Shown: positions 33,750 through 42,499, counted from the stretch's first letter. The stretch is DNA of 64,000 nt from Palsa-506 sp963836355 (GCA_963836355.1 CAWIJO010000018.1:372001-436000); one strand, 5' to 3'. Program-made: numbers and translations. Notes: generated by a model not told the origin, from the sequence alone.

Positions 33750-33760
33750 GATTCAGAATG

Positions 33761-33796
33761 ACGAGTGGGACGAGTGGGACGAGTGGGACGAGTGGG
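33761..33796. repeat. Four 9-bp tandem repeats
   Basis: ACGAGTGGG occurs four times in a row, followed by the degenerate ACGATGGGAGAGTGGG and another ACGAGTG. It lies upstream of the TetR operator in the gap between the crotonase operon and the CHAT gene. Nothing suggests that it is translated. The gap 33520-33932 holds no gene, only these arrays and the promoter. Confidence 0.9.
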
Positions 33797-33932
33797 ACGA
33801 TGGGAGAGTGGGACGAGTGCAGGACGCGGAGGCATGGCCAGCGGCGGTGCAGCGGGACCGGCCGGTGCTCGGCCGAGGTCGCCATCCAGCGGCGGCCGCT
33901 GCGGCCAGTGGGCGGCCGGACTCGGCCTGGCA

Positions 33933-36638
33933 TCATGCAGCGCCGTGAGCGCTGAAGGTGCACCAGTTGACGTAGTTGCCGGGATCGTCGGTGTCCTGTG
34001 ATTGCCTGGCCCGGTGCAGCGCAGTGGCGAGGGTGGCGCCGCGGGCCAGCTGCCGGTGCACGGCAGTCATCAGGCCGACGGCCTCGACGTCCGGGACGAC
34101 CGCGGTGCTGGCGATAATGCCAGCGGTGCCGCGGGCCAGCATCGCGCTGACGAAGCCGAGCACCTCGTCGCCCGCGTAGCTAACCTGGGCTCCTGACTCG
34201 CATGCCGCGAGGATCAGCCGGTGCGGCGCGAGGCCTCGCGCATAAAGTTCCTGCACGGTCAGCGGGCCGTCGCTGAGCAGCAGCGAGGAGAACATCGGGT
34301 TGTCCACACGCAGCGTCCCGTGGCAGGCGAGATGGCCGAGGCTGGCGCCGGCTAGCGCGCTGGCGACCCGGTCGGCGGTGCTGCCAGGCGGCATGATGCG
34401 CACGGCCGACGGGTGGATGGCCGCTAGGGATTCGACCTCGGCAACTGCGCCCGGCAGGTCGGGGCCCGCGACGAGAACCACCTCCCCGGCGGCCTCCGTG
34501 GCACCGGCGGCACCAGCGGAATTAGCAGCACCGGCGGCATTGGCGGAGCCGACCCGGGTCTGTGCCGCCGCCGCGCAGCGGGCCCAGAAGGTAGCTGACG
34601 GTGCCAGGCCGACCGGCCCGGCGTGCAGCGCAGACCATGGGACGCCGTGCAGGCCAGGCGCGGGAATGACGACAAGCTCGGTGTCGGCAGTAAGCTGCAG
34701 CGAACTAAGCAGCAGCTCGGTCATTCGGCGAATCCGCAGGTCAGCACTGACACGAGCGGCGACAACCTCGGCGGGCCGCTGAGGCCGGGCGAGCCGACGC
34801 AGCGCGAACAGGAACGCGCGTAGTTGCTCCCGGACCGGCGCGATCTGGCCGAGCGCGGCGATCCTGCTGGTCTTCGGTCCGATCACCACTGCGATCAGGT
34901 CCGCGCCGACCAGGCCGTACGCGACGAGCGCCCGGCCGGCTAGCAGATCACGCAGGACGCCGACGGTAACCGGCCCGGCCGGGGCACCGGTGAGAGAACT
35001 CGCCCGCCAGGTGGCCTGCCGAATCCGGTTCTCGATGACAGCCTGCTCGGCGGCGATCCGCTGAGCGCGCGCATGGACCGGGCCAGCGGGCCGGGCATCC
35101 TGCGCACCGTCATCCCTGGCCTCGGCATGAACCGCGCGCAGCGCCGTCAGATCTGCCCTGATCTCGTCGAACTCTGGCGGCTCGACAGCCAGCAGGGCGG
35201 CGGCCCGGCTGCGCTCCATCCAGTGCAGCGCGCGGGCGGGCGAGCCGGTCCTGACGACGACATCCAGGCCCATGAGACCTAGCTCGGCGCCATGGCCGGA
35301 GGCAAGGGCGCGCAGTTCCACGGACGGCAGGCTGCGGCGATGGCGGGCGAGATCGCTGAGGCCGCGGCGGCAGTGCGCCAGCACCGCGCGGTCATCGTGC
35401 CGCAGGCTCGCCGCGATAGCCGAGGAGACCTGGCCGCGGAGCCGGACCAGGACCGGAGCTCCGCGGGCCAGCGAGCCGGCCCGGGTCAGCACGGCGATCG
35501 CCTGACGGCGGCGGCCGAGTGAAGCGGCAAGGCGCCCGGTCACCAGCAAGCCATCCACCGCGTCCGCCGCGATGCCCAGAGCCGCGAGAGTCCGGGCTGC
35601 GGCGTGGGCCGCAGAAAGGTCAGCCCGCGTGGAGGTGCCGGACGTCAGCCTTGCCTCCGCCGTCACGAGCAGGGCGCGGGCCCGCCAGGCCGGACGGGTC
35701 TGCCGCCGGAACGTGGCCGCCGCAGCCACAGATGCCGTGATGGCCTCGGCAGTGTTACCTTCCAGCAGCGCGAGCCTGGCGACGCGCAGCTGGGCTTCAG
35801 CCACCATCAGCGAGACCCCGGCGGCGGAGAACTCCGTTACGGCGAGCCGGGCGGCGGCGGCAGCCTCGGGCAGCAGCCGCAGCCCGATCAGGGCATCCGC
35901 ATATTCGATGTAGTGCTCGCCGAGCGGCAGGCCGGCCGCCCGATAGGCCTGCGCCGCATCATCGAAGAGGGCAAGGCCCTCCGTGAACCGTCCAGACTGT
36001 ACGGTGACCCACGCGCGGCTTAGCGCCGGCGGCGCGACGAGCGCGGGACCGATCTCGGCCGCCGCGGACAGCGCCTGTGCCAGCAGGCGGAGCGCCTGAT
36101 CGTACCGGCCCTGCTGGGACTCGATCAGCGCCAGGTTGTTCGCGCACACCACGGCGCGCTGCGGGTCAGCCCGAGGATCGGAGAGTATGCGGTGGTAAAT
36201 AGCCTGGGCCTCGGCTAGCTGCCCGATGTTCTGCAGCAGCACGGCCCGGTGGATATCGAGCTCCGCGCTTCGCGTCCGGCTGACGAGGACTGCGGCCGCG
36301 CGCAGGTCGCGGTGTGCCGCGGCTATCCGGCCCAGTTCCTGGCTGACGTCGGCATGGCTCATCAGCAGGTCGCCGAGCGTGTCATCGAGATGGTGCCGCC
36401 GGGCGATCCGGCACGCCTCGTCCAGCAGCCGGATGGCCGCGCGGTCATCGAGCCGGGCGCGCTCGGCCCAGGCCAGCGCGCGCAGGGCCAAGGCTAACGC
36501 CTCAGGCTGGCGTGCCCGCCTAGCCGCGGCAACGAGCTCTTCGGCGGCGCGGCGGTACTTGTCAGGGTCGGCTACCACGTCATCGTGCGCCCGCCGCGCA
36601 CGTATCAAAAGGTCGTCAGAGGGCTCTGTCCCGGTCAA
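33933..36638 (-). CDS. CHAT-domain (caspase-like) protein with TPR-like repeats
   Basis: The protein has 901 residues, apparently from TTG 36638. About residues 20-470 are helical repeats of TPR type (AVVCANNLALIESQQGRYDQ, ALRLLAQALS). About 590-900 are a CHAT peptidase domain with the catalytic dyad His773 (LGHLACHGTLRVDNPMF) and Cys813 (HRLILAACESGAQVSYAGDE) and the typical ending ALHRARQSQDTDDPGNYVNW. An Ala/Gly/Ser linker interrupts it near residue 710. CHAT proteases are clan CD enzymes used in programmed responses, such as Craspase and gasdermin activation. Divergent, with 72 bp separating it from a subtilisin-ECF-effector operon; likely one system. Confidence 0.93.
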   Translation of the reverse strand: MTGTEPSDDLLIRARRAHDDVVADPDKYRRAAEELVAAARRARQPEALALALRALAWAERARLDDRAAIRLLDEACRIARRHHLDDTLGDLLMSHADVSQELGRIAAAHRDLRAAAVLVSRTRSAELDIHRAVLLQNIGQLAEAQAIYHRILSDPRADPQRAVVCANNLALIESQQGRYDQALRLLAQALSAAAEIGPALVAPPALSRAWVTVQSGRFTEGLALFDDAAQAYRAAGLPLGEHYIEYADALIGLRLLPEAAAAARLAVTEFSAAGVSLMVAEAQLRVARLALLEGNTAEAITASVAAAATFRRQTRPAWRARALLVTAEARLTSGTSTRADLSAAHAAARTLAALGIAADAVDGLLVTGRLAASLGRRRQAIAVLTRAGSLARGAPVLVRLRGQVSSAIAASLRHDDRAVLAHCRRGLSDLARHRRSLPSVELRALASGHGAELGLMGLDVVVRTGSPARALHWMERSRAAALLAVEPPEFDEIRADLTALRAVHAEARDDGAQDARPAGPVHARAQRIAAEQAVIENRIRQATWRASSLTGAPAGPVTVGVLRDLLAGRALVAYGLVGADLIAVVIGPKTSRIAALGQIAPVREQLRAFLFALRRLARPQRPAEVVAARVSADLRIRRMTELLLSSLQLTADTELVVIPAPGLHGVPWSALHAGPVGLAPSATFWARCAAAAQTRVGSANAAGAANSAGAAGATEAAGEVVLVAGPDLPGAVAEVESLAAIHPSAVRIMPPGSTADRVASALAGASLGHLACHGTLRVDNPMFSSLLLSDGPLTVQELYARGLAPHRLILAACESGAQVSYAGDEVLGFVSAMLARGTAGIIASTAVVPDVEAVGLMTAVHRQLARGATLATALHRARQSQDTDDPGNYVNWCTFSAHGAA

Positions 36639-36710
36639 GAGGCGAACTCGCTACTACCCGGACCGTGCGGACAATGTCGGCGTGCGGTCAACGTCATATG
36701 AGAAGGATCG

Positions 36711-38180
36711 GTGAAATCCGTGCCGTTTGACGAGGAAAACACAGGCAATCCGTTCGAGGGGGACTTCGCGGGCCGTCCCGATCATGAGCCGTGGGGCGAG
36801 CTTGCGGCCGCCGTGCATCGCCAGGTAACCGAATTGACGCAGCGCCGCTACGATTCGTCGCTCCGGCACGAACGGCTAAGGATGCTGCAGCGGCGGCGAG
36901 CGCCCGGGCCAACTGAACCGGTTTCGGGCGGGCGGCCGGCGGCGGCCGGGGCGCAGCAGCCCGGGCCTGACGTGGGCGGCAGTCCTGCTGACAAGGTCAC
37001 CCAGTTCGATTTCCTGCCGGCCGCTGTCGGCTTCGACACCCTGCTGGTGACCGGGGAATTGCTGATCACGGCCGAGTCATACGAAGGCCGGTCCGGCCGG
37101 GGCCAATACCGGGGCGCCCGGGACTACCTGGACGCGCTTGGCATGCAGGTGAGCGAGGTGGACTGCGCCGAGCTCCGGGACCGGGTCCTCCGGCTCACCC
37201 ACCCGGGGATGAGCCCGCGGGACCTGTCCAACGTGGCCAAGGTACTGCGGCGGCGCGGGTTCACCGCGTCGCTCAGCAACGTCACGCCGACGGCTCCGGT
37301 GATGAAGTCCATCGGCGGGCCGCTGCCAGCACCGTCACCCGGCTCCTACCAGCCTGGCGCCAGCACGGGGACGCCGGCCAAGGTGGCGATCATCGACACC
37401 GGCATCTCCGCTGAATCCCGCGCGGACGGCTGGCTCCGCGACATACCGCGCGACGGCAACGTCGACCCGCTCGACAGCCTGCCGATGCCCGCGGGAGACG
37501 GCTACCTCGACTTCGATGCCGGGCACGGCACCTTTGTCGCCGGAATCGTCCAGCACATCGCGCCGGACGCGGAGATCAAGGTCTATCGGGCCATCGGCAG
37601 CGACGGCATGGCCCCGGAAGTTCAGGTTGCCTGCGAGATGATCCGCGCGGTCAAGGACGGCGCCCAGATCCTCAATCTCTCGCTCGGTTGCCAGACCCAG
37701 GACAACGTCCCGCCGATCGCCATCCGGGCGGCGCTGGATGTGATCGGAAAGCTGGAGCGCGAACAGGGCCGTGAAGTCCTGATCGTCGCGGCGGCCGGGA
37801 ACTACGCCGACACGGTCCCCTGCTGGCCTGCTGCGTTCCACCGGGTGGTATCCGTCGCCGCGCTCGCGTCCGACCTGAAGCCAGCCCACTGGTCCACCCG
37901 CGGTTTCTGGGTCACCTGCTCGACTATCGGGCTGGGCCTGCGCTCGACCTACGTCGAGGGCAGGGAGTCTCCACTGGTCGATCAGGTTCCGCATGATTTT
38001 GGCCCGGATGCCTGGGCGGTGTGGAGCGGCACGTCGTTCGCCGCGCCGCAGTTGGCCGGCGCCCTCGCCCGGCTGCACGACCGCAGCGAACCGCTCGGCG
38101 ATACGCTGCGCAGGCTGCTCGCCGCCGGCCGCCCGATACCGGATTTCGGTCAGGCACTGAAGATACTCCCGGGCATCTGA
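36711..38180 (+). CDS. Cytoplasmic S8 (subtilisin-like) serine peptidase
   Basis: The protein has 489 residues from GTG 36711 (AAGGATC upstream). The catalytic domain, about 220-480, has Asp229 (VAIIDTGIS), His272 (DAGHGTFVAGIVQHIAP), oxyanion Asn364 (VAAAGNYADTVP) and Ser442 (WSGTSFAAPQLAGALAR). The first 200 residues form a helical or propeptide-like domain of their own. There is no signal peptide, so it works inside the cell, unlike most subtilases. It is adjacent to and divergent from the CHAT-TPR protease gene, and upstream of an ECF sigma gene. One protease may process the other or the sigma-associated partner. Confidence 0.93.
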   Translation: MKSVPFDEENTGNPFEGDFAGRPDHEPWGELAAAVHRQVTELTQRRYDSSLRHERLRMLQRRRAPGPTEPVSGGRPAAAGAQQPGPDVGGSPADKVTQFDFLPAAVGFDTLLVTGELLITAESYEGRSGRGQYRGARDYLDALGMQVSEVDCAELRDRVLRLTHPGMSPRDLSNVAKVLRRRGFTASLSNVTPTAPVMKSIGGPLPAPSPGSYQPGASTGTPAKVAIIDTGISAESRADGWLRDIPRDGNVDPLDSLPMPAGDGYLDFDAGHGTFVAGIVQHIAPDAEIKVYRAIGSDGMAPEVQVACEMIRAVKDGAQILNLSLGCQTQDNVPPIAIRAALDVIGKLEREQGREVLIVAAAGNYADTVPCWPAAFHRVVSVAALASDLKPAHWSTRGFWVTCSTIGLGLRSTYVEGRESPLVDQVPHDFGPDAWAVWSGTSFAAPQLAGALARLHDRSEPLGDTLRRLLAAGRPIPDFGQALKILPGI

Positions 38181-38287
38181 AGATGCCGGACTCTCAGCTC
38201 ATGTATCACCGCAGCCCGGCTGCGATCTGTTTTCCTAGGCGGAAAAGGCAGCACTTCGGCGCGCCAGATCCGTCGTCGGGTAGGAAG

Positions 38288-38920
38288 ATGGTGCACATGG
38301 CGGATTCTTCCGAAGTCAGCCGGTTAGTCCGGGACAGCGCAGACGGCAGCGCCGAAGCGTGGGATGAACTCGTGCGCCGCTACGCCCCGCTCGTGATGGC
38401 CGTGGCCAAGAGCTACCAGCTCACCGGCGCGGACGCGCAAGACGTTAGCCAGACTGTCTGGCTGCGGCTCGTCGAGCACCTGTCGAATCTGCGCGAGCCG
38501 GATGCGCTGCCGGGCTGGCTAGTGACGACCACGCAGCGTGAATGTCGTCATCACGCTCGGCAAGCGCGGCGGGTACTTCCGGTGGATCCGCAGGAAGATG
38601 GCGCCATGCAGCAGCACCTGACGGCAGACCCTGATACCGAAATGCTGCGGGCCGAACTGCACCAGGCGCTGCGGGACGGCATGGCCGAACTGCCCGCAAG
38701 GGACCAGTGGCTGCTGCGCCTTCGCTCGGCCGACCCGCCGATGCCCTATTCCGAAATCAGCGAGCTGCTTGGGATGCCGATCGGGAGTATCGGCCCAACC
38801 CTCCAGCGCTGCCTTGCCCGGCTGCGGGAAACCACCGCAGTGCGGGCCTACCTGACGGTTGGCTCGAGCGCCGGCCGGGGGAAGGGAGATGATCAGCGTG
38901 AGCTCGCCGAAGTGGACTGA
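38288..38920 (+). CDS. ECF RNA polymerase sigma factor
   Basis: The protein has about 210 residues from ATG 38288 (or 38297). Region 2: AEAWDELVRRYAPLVMAVAK, then GADAQDVSQTVWLRLVEHLS and LPGWLVTTTQRECRHHARQA. Region 4: MAELPARDQWLLRLRSADPP, then YSEISELLGMPIGSIGPTLQ and RCLARLRET. No anti-sigma factor with a zinc or membrane domain is encoded nearby. The overlapping downstream small protein, or the adjacent proteases, could provide regulation. It is transcribed with the S8 peptidase (108-bp gap). Confidence 0.93.
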   Translation: MVHMADSSEVSRLVRDSADGSAEAWDELVRRYAPLVMAVAKSYQLTGADAQDVSQTVWLRLVEHLSNLREPDALPGWLVTTTQRECRHHARQARRVLPVDPQEDGAMQQHLTADPDTEMLRAELHQALRDGMAELPARDQWLLRLRSADPPMPYSEISELLGMPIGSIGPTLQRCLARLRETTAVRAYLTVGSSAGRGKGDDQRELAEVD

Positions 38921-39383
38921 CGACGACGAACTGCTGGCGGAGCTACGCGACGCGCTGCGGGGTGACCTGGTTGACGACACCGTCATCCGGGCCGCCCGGG
39001 AGGCATTCAGCTGGCGTATGACTGATGCCGATATTGAGCTCTTTACCCTGGTCGCCGATTACGGCCTGGAGGCCGGCCGAGAACGGAGTTCGCCCGCCGG
39101 CGCTGGCGCGCAGGTCCGTGGCGGCGGGCGCGGGCCGCAGGCGCTGGTCTTCCAGGGCGAGCGGATGAGCGTGCAGATCGAGATAGACGAATCCGGGATT
39201 GTTGGTCAGCTGATACCACCGCAGCCTGGCCAGGTGACCCTGGTGACCGCAGACGGCCCGCAGGCCACAACGCAGGCAGACGAGGTTGGCTGCTTCTCGC
39301 TGCCGATGCCCGGTTCTGGACCATTGCGCCTGGACTGCCAGCTCGGCGACTACCACTTCCTCACCGAGTGGGCGACTGCCTAG
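38889..39383 (+). CDS. Small protein with C-terminal carboxypeptidase-regulatory/Ig-like domain
   Basis: The protein has 164 residues from ATG 38889, overlapping the sigma gene by 32 bp. The N-terminal half is helical (ELLAELRDALRGDLVDDTVI, then RAAREAFSWRMTDADIELFT). The C-terminal half is a beta sandwich of the type found in carboxypeptidase-regulatory-like domains (MSVQIEIDESGIVGQLIPPQ, then ADEVGCFSLPMPGSGPLRLD). No signal peptide. The same order (subtilase, ECF sigma, this protein, with a CHAT protein next to them) recurs in actinobacteria to my knowledge. It may be the sigma antagonist or the protease substrate; that is inference. Confidence 0.8.
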   Translation: MISVSSPKWTDDDELLAELRDALRGDLVDDTVIRAAREAFSWRMTDADIELFTLVADYGLEAGRERSSPAGAGAQVRGGGRGPQALVFQGERMSVQIEIDESGIVGQLIPPQPGQVTLVTADGPQATTQADEVGCFSLPMPGSGPLRLDCQLGDYHFLTEWATA

Positions 39384-39477
39384 CGCGGCGCACGGGCCGT
39401 GCAGACGGCGATTGCCCGGAAACCGCGCCGAGGGCAGCTGCCGCGGCCGGCAGCAGCTACCAGCCGCCCGGCGGCGG

Positions 39478-39933
39478 CTAGGCCCTTCGCTTGCGGCTTC
39501 CGGCGACTGAAGCCGCTGCACCGGTGAGGCCGTAGGCGGCGGCGCCATGCCAGAGCGCCGCGAATGTGCCGCCGAACATGCCGCCGCCGCCAAGCACGAC
39601 GGACAGCACGAAGACGATCATCGCGCAGGCAACGCCCGGCAGGACGGCGAAACGCCACGGGTTCTGCCTGGCCCAGCGCATCGCGCGGCCCGACCGGGAA
39701 CTCAGCACGGCGCCGCCCGCAGCCACTGCGACGAAAGCAACGGCGCCAGCCGACAGCGATCCGGCCAGGCCGAGATGCCCGGTCATCAGGTGCAAGACAA
39801 GGTCGCCGCCGGCCACGACCGCGCCCGTCGCGCCGGCCGCGGCCCACGGGGCCTCGGACATCGCGGCGCCGGAGACCGCCATCTCGTCGCGCCGGGACAG
39901 GCCCGGCTCTCCCTTGCGCGTTGGTGCCGACAT
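39478..39933 (-). CDS. Small integral membrane protein
   Basis: The protein has about 151 residues from ATG 39933 with GGGAG upstream (the frame is open to 39993 but that start lacks an RBS). Four hydrophobic segments: ATGAVVAGGDLVLHLMTGHL, SLSAGAVAFVAVAAGGAVL, AVLPGVACAMIVFVLSVVLG and TFAALWHGAAAYGLTGAAA. The basic C-terminus ends in RKRRA. No family recognised. It is convergent with the CHAT-system operon and has no obvious partners. Confidence 0.7.
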   Translation of the reverse strand: MSAPTRKGEPGLSRRDEMAVSGAAMSEAPWAAAGATGAVVAGGDLVLHLMTGHLGLAGSLSAGAVAFVAVAAGGAVLSSRSGRAMRWARQNPWRFAVLPGVACAMIVFVLSVVLGGGGMFGGTFAALWHGAAAYGLTGAAASVAGSRKRRA

Positions 39934-40222
39934 CGTCACTCCCTGGGTCGCGGACGAGCACTCCATAGTCAAGATATATCGCTTCTTCGCCAAGTGCCAG
40001 TCGGCGGCCGGAATTTGGCCGGTCTGCCGCTGGCCAGGGATGGCCGGCCGCAGCTGCGCGATCCGACCCGGGGCCAGCTAGCCAGGTGGAGGTCCTCGCC
40101 GGTGGCCGGATAAGTCCCTATCCCGTCAAGGCGGCGACGGACGATGAGCGGGACGAGCCGTTTAGGCGAACGACTCGGCTGCGGGCCTGTTCACCACAGT
40201 GCTGGCGATGGTCGGTGCCATG

Positions 40223-40702
40223 TCAGCGGCCCTCGAGCAGGGCGGCGTACCGGGCCAGGTAGAGCGGCCATCCCTGGTCGCCGTCGACGCCGTCGCTGAC
40301 CGACTGCCAGCCGGGACCGTGCCGGCCGAGGTGGCGGTGCTCCAGTTCGACCCGGGTGCGGTCCGGTCCCTCGGCCACGAACCGGACCTCGACCTCGCTG
40401 GTCAGCTCCGGGTCGGTCTCGACCTGCCATTGCGGGCTGATGTCCCAGCTGAACACCACGCGGGCTGATGGCTCGTAGGCCAGGATCCGCGCCCACCGGC
40501 ACTCGCTGCCGTCGACGGCACGGTCGTAGATGTGTCCGCCGACGCGGGGCTCGAAGACTGTCTCGGCGATCGCGGCCGCGAGCAGGTTATGCTCAGGCGG
40601 CTTGAAGTCGCCGAACCTCTCGGTGAACGCTGTGAAGGCCTGCTCGACCGGCGCGTTGACCACCACCTGCTTGCGGACAACGGGGACTTCGGTTCGGGTC
40701 AT
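40223..40702 (-). CDS. SRPBCC/AHSA1-domain protein
   Basis: The protein has 159 residues. START/Bet v1-like: VVVNAPVEQAFTAFTERFGD, AETVFEPRVGGHIYDRAVDG and SARVVFSWDISPQWQVETDP; the helix at the end is GWQSVSDGVDGDQGWPLYLA. Single-domain AHSA1 proteins bind hydrophobic ligands. The start overlaps the ArsR-type gene's stop (ATGA), the usual ArsR/SRPBCC operon of actinobacteria, suggesting that the regulator controls it. Confidence 0.92.
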   Translation of the reverse strand: MTRTEVPVVRKQVVVNAPVEQAFTAFTERFGDFKPPEHNLLAAAIAETVFEPRVGGHIYDRAVDGSECRWARILAYEPSARVVFSWDISPQWQVETDPELTSEVEVRFVAEGPDRTRVELEHRHLGRHGPGWQSVSDGVDGDQGWPLYLARYAALLEGR

Positions 40703-41022
40703 GGACTCTCCTCGGTCGCTTCTTCGGCAACATCGGTGTAGCTGGCCAGAGCCCGCTGCCAGAAGGTGTCGAGCTGATCGCGCAACGCGGCCACCGCCGT
40801 CGGATTGAGCCGGTAGACACGTCTGGTGCCGACCGCGCGTTCACTGACCAGGCCGGCGTCCTTGAGGACCTTCAGGTGCTGGGAGACCGCCGACCGGCTG
40901 ACCGGCAGCTCCGCGGCCAATGCTCCCACCGCCTGCGGCCCTTCTGCCAGGCGGCTGACGATGGCGCGCCGGGTCCCGTCCGCCAGCGCGCTCCAGCCGT
41001 CACTTACTCGGTCAGGATCCAC
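40699..41022 (-). CDS. ArsR-family winged-helix regulator
   Basis: The protein has 107 residues from GTG 41022. HTH: GWSALADGTRRAIVSRLAEG, VGALAAELPVSRSAVSQHLK and VLKDAGLVSERAVGTRRVYR. No metal-binding CxC motif, so it belongs to the non-metal group normally paired with SRPBCC proteins. A perfect dyad overlaps its start codon and a -35-like element lies about 40 bp upstream, so the mRNA may be nearly leaderless and autorepressed. Confidence 0.93.
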   Translation of the reverse strand: MDPDRVSDGWSALADGTRRAIVSRLAEGPQAVGALAAELPVSRSAVSQHLKVLKDAGLVSERAVGTRRVYRLNPTAVAALRDQLDTFWQRALASYTDVAEEATEESP

Positions 41023-41060
41023 TAACGGTTAGTAGTTCCTGACAGAGCGGCTGACGTCAA
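41021..41060 (-). promoter_or_regulatory. ArsR operator/promoter at the start codon
   Basis: ACTAAC-G-GTTAGT (41021-41033) is a perfect dyad that includes the GTG start of the ArsR gene. On the minus strand TTGACG (complement of 41055-41060) is a good -35 element, with AT-rich bases about 18-20 bp downstream serving as -10. Binding at the dyad would block initiation and ribosome access together. Confidence 0.55.
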
Positions 41061-41121
41061 GGCCCCGCACGAGGTGGGCCTGGAAAGGGGGCTGGAACTA
41101 TGTCACCGCCGCCGGGCCCGC

Positions 41122-41235
41122 GCCGAGGACCGCATCCGGTCCGCGAAAAGACACCGGCCTGACCAACCTGCGGCTGCATGACCTGGACCGGAACCGGATC
41201 TGGTGCGCGATCGTGGCCCTCGCGGTCGCGAACTC
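41122..41235 (+). pseudogene. IS1380-family transposase fragment
   Basis: AEDRIRSAK is followed, one base out of frame in an AAAA run (41146-41149), by TGLTNLRLHDLDRNRIWCAI and VALAV. This is the conserved 'EDRIR-KDTGL-NLP...NRIWC' block near the C-terminus of IS1380 transposases. Nothing else of the element remains. It marks an old insertion at the left edge of an AT-rich scar. Confidence 0.7.
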
Positions 41236-42055
41236 GCATGATGGGGAGTCCTGCATTCGGTAGTGTCAGCAGCCATGCAACGCCGAGCGAATTGCTGCAA
41301 GCCCTGATACTGCAGTTAGGTGCTGCGACAGCAAAGGCAACAACAAACTCCCGTCCTTCATAGCCGACAAGTAATCGGGATGTGTATCTGCAGACTTCGG
41401 AGTCGCTAAGATTGGCAGGGCCGAAGGCCATGTAATTTCTTACATAAGCGGCAACCAGAACATCCGGATTCGCGATGGATTCACGATTATAGATCGAAGG
41501 CTAGCTGACACATAATGTTCGAGTAGAGTGGCGTAAAGAATAATCCAGCATACTCGCGGATAATTGTACTGAATGGTACTACTGCGATAGCCAGCGCAGC
41601 GACGGGCTTTGAATAAGGTAATGACCAATGGGTCTTGTTGGTTAATCTTCTGTTGTGTCCGCGCTGGCCTGCGAGGGCTGTGCCTGGAGGCTGCTGATCA
41701 GCACGCAGGGCAGGGCGGAGGCTGCTGATCGGCGGCCCCAGGGGTAGACGCGGAGGCTGCCGGTGGGCGTCCAGCTATCATCTGAAACGGGGTCAGGTCC
41801 GGGAACCACGGCTCATCGCGCTCTAGCGCCGAAGCCCGGCCCAAAGCCGCAGATCAACTATGTCGGCAACGCGCTGCTTCGGCGGCGTGGCCGTCTGGCT
41901 GCGGCGCCAAAGAGAATCCTCAGAGAGCTTTCAGCTAACCTCCAGGCCACTGATGCTTACTTGACTTGATACGGGTAAGGAAGCGGGCAACGCACGGCCG
42001 GCAATCTTCGGCTCCAGACGGAAAGTACGCTGGGACCGGGCCAGAGGTGGTGGAG
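41236..42055. other. AT-rich scar without supportable genes
   Basis: From about 41240 to 41650 the GC content drops visibly (ATAATCCAGCATACTCGCGG; ACGATTATAGATCGAAGGC). Only short, low-quality frames occur on either strand. From 41680 to 41770 the phrase GGAGGCTGCTGATC occurs twice and GGAGGCTGC a third time. I interpret this as degraded horizontally acquired DNA next to the IS1380 relic, with the promoter for the following genes possibly near 41960-42040. Confidence 0.5.
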
Positions 42056-42499
42056 ATGCAGGAAGACCAGAGCGGAAGCGGTAGTCAGCCGCAGGAGCGG
42101 GCCGGCGCGCGGCCACCGCTAGCGGGCGACGGCGTCCAGCATGCGCAGGGCGCGCAGCAGGTGCCGGACGAGGTCGAGCACACGCAAGATCTGGTTCAGT
42201 ACATGTCGGACGCGGAAGTTCAGCCAGCCGAAGCCCAGCCAGCCGAAGCCCAGCCAGCCGAAGCCCAGCACAAAAAGCCACAGCCCAGCCAGCCGAAGCC
42301 CAGCCAGCCAGCCACAGCCCAGCCACAGCCCAGCCAGCCGAAGCCCAGCCAGCACCAGCCCAGCCAGCACCAGCCCAGCCAGCACCAGGCCTGTCGGCGA
42401 TGCGTGGGGCGGACCTGGCCGATACCGATCGGGCAATGCGGGCGCACGACAGTGCCACGCCGCGCTCAGCCGACGGCCCGAAGCCAGCCGGGCCGGTAA
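42056..42499 (+). CDS. Gln/Pro/Ser-rich low-complexity ORF upstream of the HtrA gene
   Basis: From ATG 42056 the frame encodes MQEDQSGSGSQPQERAGARP, a short acidic helix (DEVEHTQDLVQYMSD), then 15-bp repeats encoding QPAEA and later SQPKP, SQHQP units. After the repeats (about 42390) the frame becomes basic and unlike a protein, and it overlaps the HtrA gene by 100 bp. It is probably the true N-terminus of the HtrA protein separated by an indel in the repeats, or a small independent low-complexity protein. Composition resembles disordered tails of actinobacterial membrane proteases. Confidence 0.4.
   Translation: MQEDQSGSGSQPQERAGARPPLAGDGVQHAQGAQQVPDEVEHTQDLVQYMSDAEVQPAEAQPAEAQPAEAQHKKPQPSQPKPSQPATAQPQPSQPKPSQHQPSQHQPSQHQACRRCVGRTWPIPIGQCGRTTVPRRAQPTARSQPGR

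Noticed and set aside
41057..41431. 124-residue minus-strand ORF (MAFGPANLSDSEVCRYTSRL)
   Set aside because: Its C-terminal part is antisense to the IS1380 fragment and the rest lies in the AT-rich scar. No homology recognised.
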